This document shows positions 61,825-64,000 of a DNA stretch of 64,000 bases, in pieces. Made by a program: the position numbers and the translations under genes. Below the pieces are notes generated by a model that saw only the letters and a program-made list of their open reading frames with translations, did no database searches and was not told the DNA's origin. This DNA is from Bradyrhizobium sp. CB2312 (GTDB lineage Bacteria > Pseudomonadota > Alphaproteobacteria > Rhizobiales > Xanthobacteraceae). Position 1 is the stretch's first letter. Each line of letters starts with the position of its first letter. Where the stretch lies: the NCBI RefSeq assembly GCF_029714425.1, contig NZ_CP121668.1, forward strand, positions 4,981,501 through 5,045,500, in the 5' to 3' direction.

Positions 61825-63144
61825 TCAGAACCCCGCGACGCTGCCGTGCAGGTCGTATTGGTCGGCGCGCTCGATCTTCGCGGTGACGATCTCGCCGACG
61901 CGCAAGGGGCGGCGGCTCGACAGGTACACCGCACCGTCGATCTCCGGCGCATCGGCTTTCGAGCGGCCCTTCGCAACCGTCGGGCCGACCTCGTCGATGA
62001 TGATCTGCTGGCGCGTGCCGACCTTGCGTTTCAGCCTGCGCGCCGAGATCTTCTGCTGACGGGCCATCAGCGCGTTGTAGCGCTCCTGCTTGACCTCTTC
62101 CGGCACCGGGTTCTCGATCGCGTTCGCCGTCGCGCCCGCGACTGGCTCGTATTTGAAGCAGCCGACGCGATCGATCTCGGCTTCATCGAGCCAGTCGAGC
62201 AGATAGGCGAAGTCAGCATCGGTCTCGCCGGGGAAGCCGACGATGAAGGTCGAGCGCAAGGCAAGATCCGGACATTCCTCGCGCCAGTGCTTGATGCGCG
62301 CCAGCGTCTTGTCCTGCGCCGCCGGGCGCTTCATCGCTTTGAGGACCTCGGGGCTTGCATGCTGGAACGGGATGTCGAGATAGGGCAGCACCGTGCCTTG
62401 CGTCATCAGCGCGATGACCTCGTCGACATGCGGGTAGGGGTAGACGTATTGCAGCCGGACCCAGGCGCCGAGCTCGCCGAGCTCGCGCGCGAGGTCCAGA
62501 AACTTGGCGCGGACCTGGCGGTCCTTCCACGGGCTCTCGGCATATTTGAGATCGACGCCGTAGGCCGAGGTGTCCTGCGAGATCACCAGCAGCTCTTTCA
62601 CGCCGGCGCCGACCAGGCGCTCGGCCTCGCGCAGCACGTCATTGGCCGGGCGCGAGACAAGATCGCCGCGCAGCTTCGGGATGATGCAGAAGGTGCAGCG
62701 GTTGTTGCAGCCTTCGGAGATCTTCAAATACGCATAGTGCCGCGGCGTCAGCTTGATGCCCTGCGGCGGAACCAGGTCGAGATGCGGATTGTGGGCGGGC
62801 GGCAGCGCGCGATGCACGGCATCGAGCACGCTCTCATATTGCTGCGGGCCGGTGATGGAGAGCACGCCGGGATAGGCCTGCTCGATCGCTTCCGGCTCGG
62901 CGCCCATGCAGCCCGTCACGATCACCTTGCCGTTCTCGGCCATGGCCTCGCCGATCGCCGAGAGCGATTCCTGCTTGGCGCTGTCGAGGAAGCCACAGGT
63001 GTTGACGATGACGATGTCGGCCCCGTCATGCTTGCGGGCGAGCTCGTAGCCCTCCGCGCGGAGGCGCGTGATGATGCGCTCGGAATCCACCAATGCCTTG
63101 GGACACCCGAGTGACGTGAATGAAATGCGGGGCGCTCTGTCCAT
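61825..63144 (-). CDS. rimO: ribosomal protein S12 methylthiotransferase RimO
   Basis: A 439-residue radical-SAM enzyme that methylthiolates Asp88/89 of S12. The N-terminal MTTase domain carries cysteines ([12 protein letters not shown] near residue 13, [10 protein letters not shown], and MGAEPE region). The radical-SAM CxxxCxxC reads CNNRCTFC near residues 149-156. The C-terminal TRAM domain ends with the beta-barrel around [16 protein letters not shown] chose ATG 63144 (MDRAPRISF) over ATG 63219. Length fits the family. Confidence 0.95.
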   Translation of the reverse strand: MDRAPRISFTSLGCPKALVDSERIITRLRAEGYELARKHDGADIVIVNTCGFLDSAKQESLSAIGEAMAENGKVIVTGCMGAEPEAIEQAYPGVLSITGPQQYESVLDAVHRALPPAHNPHLDLVPPQGIKLTPRHYAYLKISEGCNNRCTFCIIPKLRGDLVSRPANDVLREAERLVGAGVKELLVISQDTSAYGVDLKYAESPWKDRQVRAKFLDLARELGELGAWVRLQYVYPYPHVDEVIALMTQGTVLPYLDIPFQHASPEVLKAMKRPAAQDKTLARIKHWREECPDLALRSTFIVGFPGETDADFAYLLDWLDEAEIDRVGCFKYEPVAGATANAIENPVPEEVKQERYNALMARQQKISARRLKRKVGTRQQIIIDEVGPTVAKGRSKADAPEIDGAVYLSSRRPLRVGEIVTAKIERADQYDLHGSVAGF

Positions 63145-63419
63145 ATCGCCTAGGAGCCTAGATCTGAATTGTCCGGATTTAGCGATCCAACTAATTGAAC
63201 CGATGGCGAAATTCAACAACTAACCTATGCGGTGCGATGCTAAAGCAGTACTCGCGCGTATATGACCCTGATCGGCCGGGAGGTATGGACTGACTGAGGG
63301 CTCCTGATGTGGGAGGCCGGTTCCGATTGTGTGAGTGGAGGAGCCGAGCTGAATTGCTCCAACGCACACGTTTTAGTTGTTATTTTCTTTCTCGCATAAT
63401 TCCACGGAGCTAAACTGCG

Positions 63420-63983
63420 ATGCGCCGTTTCATCTTCGGCATGGCTTTCGTTACCGCCGCCTGCGGCGCGATGTTTCCGGTACGGGCTGAAGTCGACAAG
63501 ATCATCCATGTCTGCGATCGGCAAGAACGAGTGTGTCCGGAATTCAGGCCACGCGTGAAGGCACCCGATGGGTGGACGAGGGACGAGGCCGCGAGTCTCA
63601 AGTACGGCGCCTCGATGTTCGTGCCCAATGGGAAGAAATTCGGTAAAGCCGAGGCAATCATCTATGCCGAAGGCCGCTACAACAAGGATCGGACCGAATT
63701 GGTTCAATGGATCGCAACGAGCGATAGGGATTGGGCGACGACATCCGGCGAGAATGCCAAGATCACCACGCTTCCCTCGGTGAACCCCAAGGTCATTATC
63801 AACCGCTATGACAATCCGTCCCTGAAGGACCAGCCGATTGAAGTGATCGCGCATTACGCCGATCTCGACAAGGACGGCAATTCCTACGTCGTGCAGCTAG
63901 CGGTCTCCGGCCTCAACGAGGCGGCGGTGCTGGCCGCCGTGCCACTTCTCGACAAGATGATCGTCGGCGCCAAGATTCCGTGA
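63420..63983 (+). CDS. secreted protein of unknown function
   Basis: 187 residues with a signal peptide (MRRFIFGMAFVTAACGAMFPVRA). The mature part has a Cys pair (HVCDRQERVCPEFRP) and then alternating strands (KAEAIIYAEGRYNKDRTELVQWIATSDRDW, VVQLAVSGLNEAAVLAAVPLLDKMIVGAKIP). It is likely a periplasmic beta-rich protein. It is divergent from rimO, with a 275-base spacer that shows nothing clear. Function unknown. Confidence 0.75.
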   Translation: MRRFIFGMAFVTAACGAMFPVRAEVDKIIHVCDRQERVCPEFRPRVKAPDGWTRDEAASLKYGASMFVPNGKKFGKAEAIIYAEGRYNKDRTELVQWIATSDRDWATTSGENAKITTLPSVNPKVIINRYDNPSLKDQPIEVIAHYADLDKDGNSYVVQLAVSGLNEAAVLAAVPLLDKMIVGAKIP

Positions 63984-64000
63984 GGGGATAAGCCCAAATG

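Overview
The window reads as a chromosomal segment of a Bradyrhizobium-type alphaproteobacterium. The evidence is a high-GC sequence, a contiguous ndvB-ndvD-ndvC cluster for the cyclic beta-1,3/1,6-glucan of bradyrhizobia, a phosphatidylcholine synthase, Rhizobiales-style palindromic intergenic repeats, and many small proteins of the kind found in that genus. I ran no database search. Family names come from motifs and protein architecture read in the sequence. There is no prophage, CRISPR array, insertion sequence or rRNA. There is one tRNA, tRNA-Lys(UUU).

Layout. From 0 to 13 kb lie cysK, a DUF4415/BrnA-like protein, a secreted caspase-like protease, a DMT exporter, a RidA protein, small secreted proteins, a formyltransferase-like enzyme, acetoacetyl-CoA synthetase, an AI-2E family permease and a Nudix hydrolase. 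From 13 to 18 kb an RNA-rich gap (two candidate non-coding RNAs and a CRP-type site) precedes an Mfd-like helicase paralogue. From 18 to 22 kb is a mosaic of very small genes, a frameshifted gene and repeats, ending at tRNA-Lys, with an inverted copy of its anticodon arm nearby. From 22 to 28 kb is the ndv glucan cluster. From 28 to 43 kb is a core block: glmU, glmS, DUF502, a dehydrogenase, a P-loop kinase, a panE-like reductase with a lost stop, recG, sdhE and the canonical mfd. From 43 to 54 kb lie a GGDEF-like protein, a degenerate adenylate-forming enzyme, an oligopeptide-type binding protein, ialB, hspQ, an AEC permease, a UbiH-type hydroxylase, pcs, terC and a quinone oxidoreductase. 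From 54 to 64 kb lie a second-type methionyl-tRNA synthetase with a terminator-bearing leader, an argD-type aminotransferase behind an arginine-rich leader peptide, TPR and immunity-like proteins, a MerR/carboxymuconolactone decarboxylase pair, rimO and a secreted protein.

Most notable: upstream of the argD-type gene is a complete ribosome-mediated attenuator. It has a perfect TTGACA box, a nearly leaderless 30-residue peptide with 13 arginines, and four RNA segments that can form mutually exclusive hairpins ending in an intrinsic terminator. This predicts control of arginine biosynthesis by translation of an Arg leader peptide. Second-tier findings are a small RNA candidate with a perfect TGTGA-N6-TCACA site near -41, two Mfd-family helicases 22 kb apart, and the anticodon-arm mimic next to tRNA-Lys.
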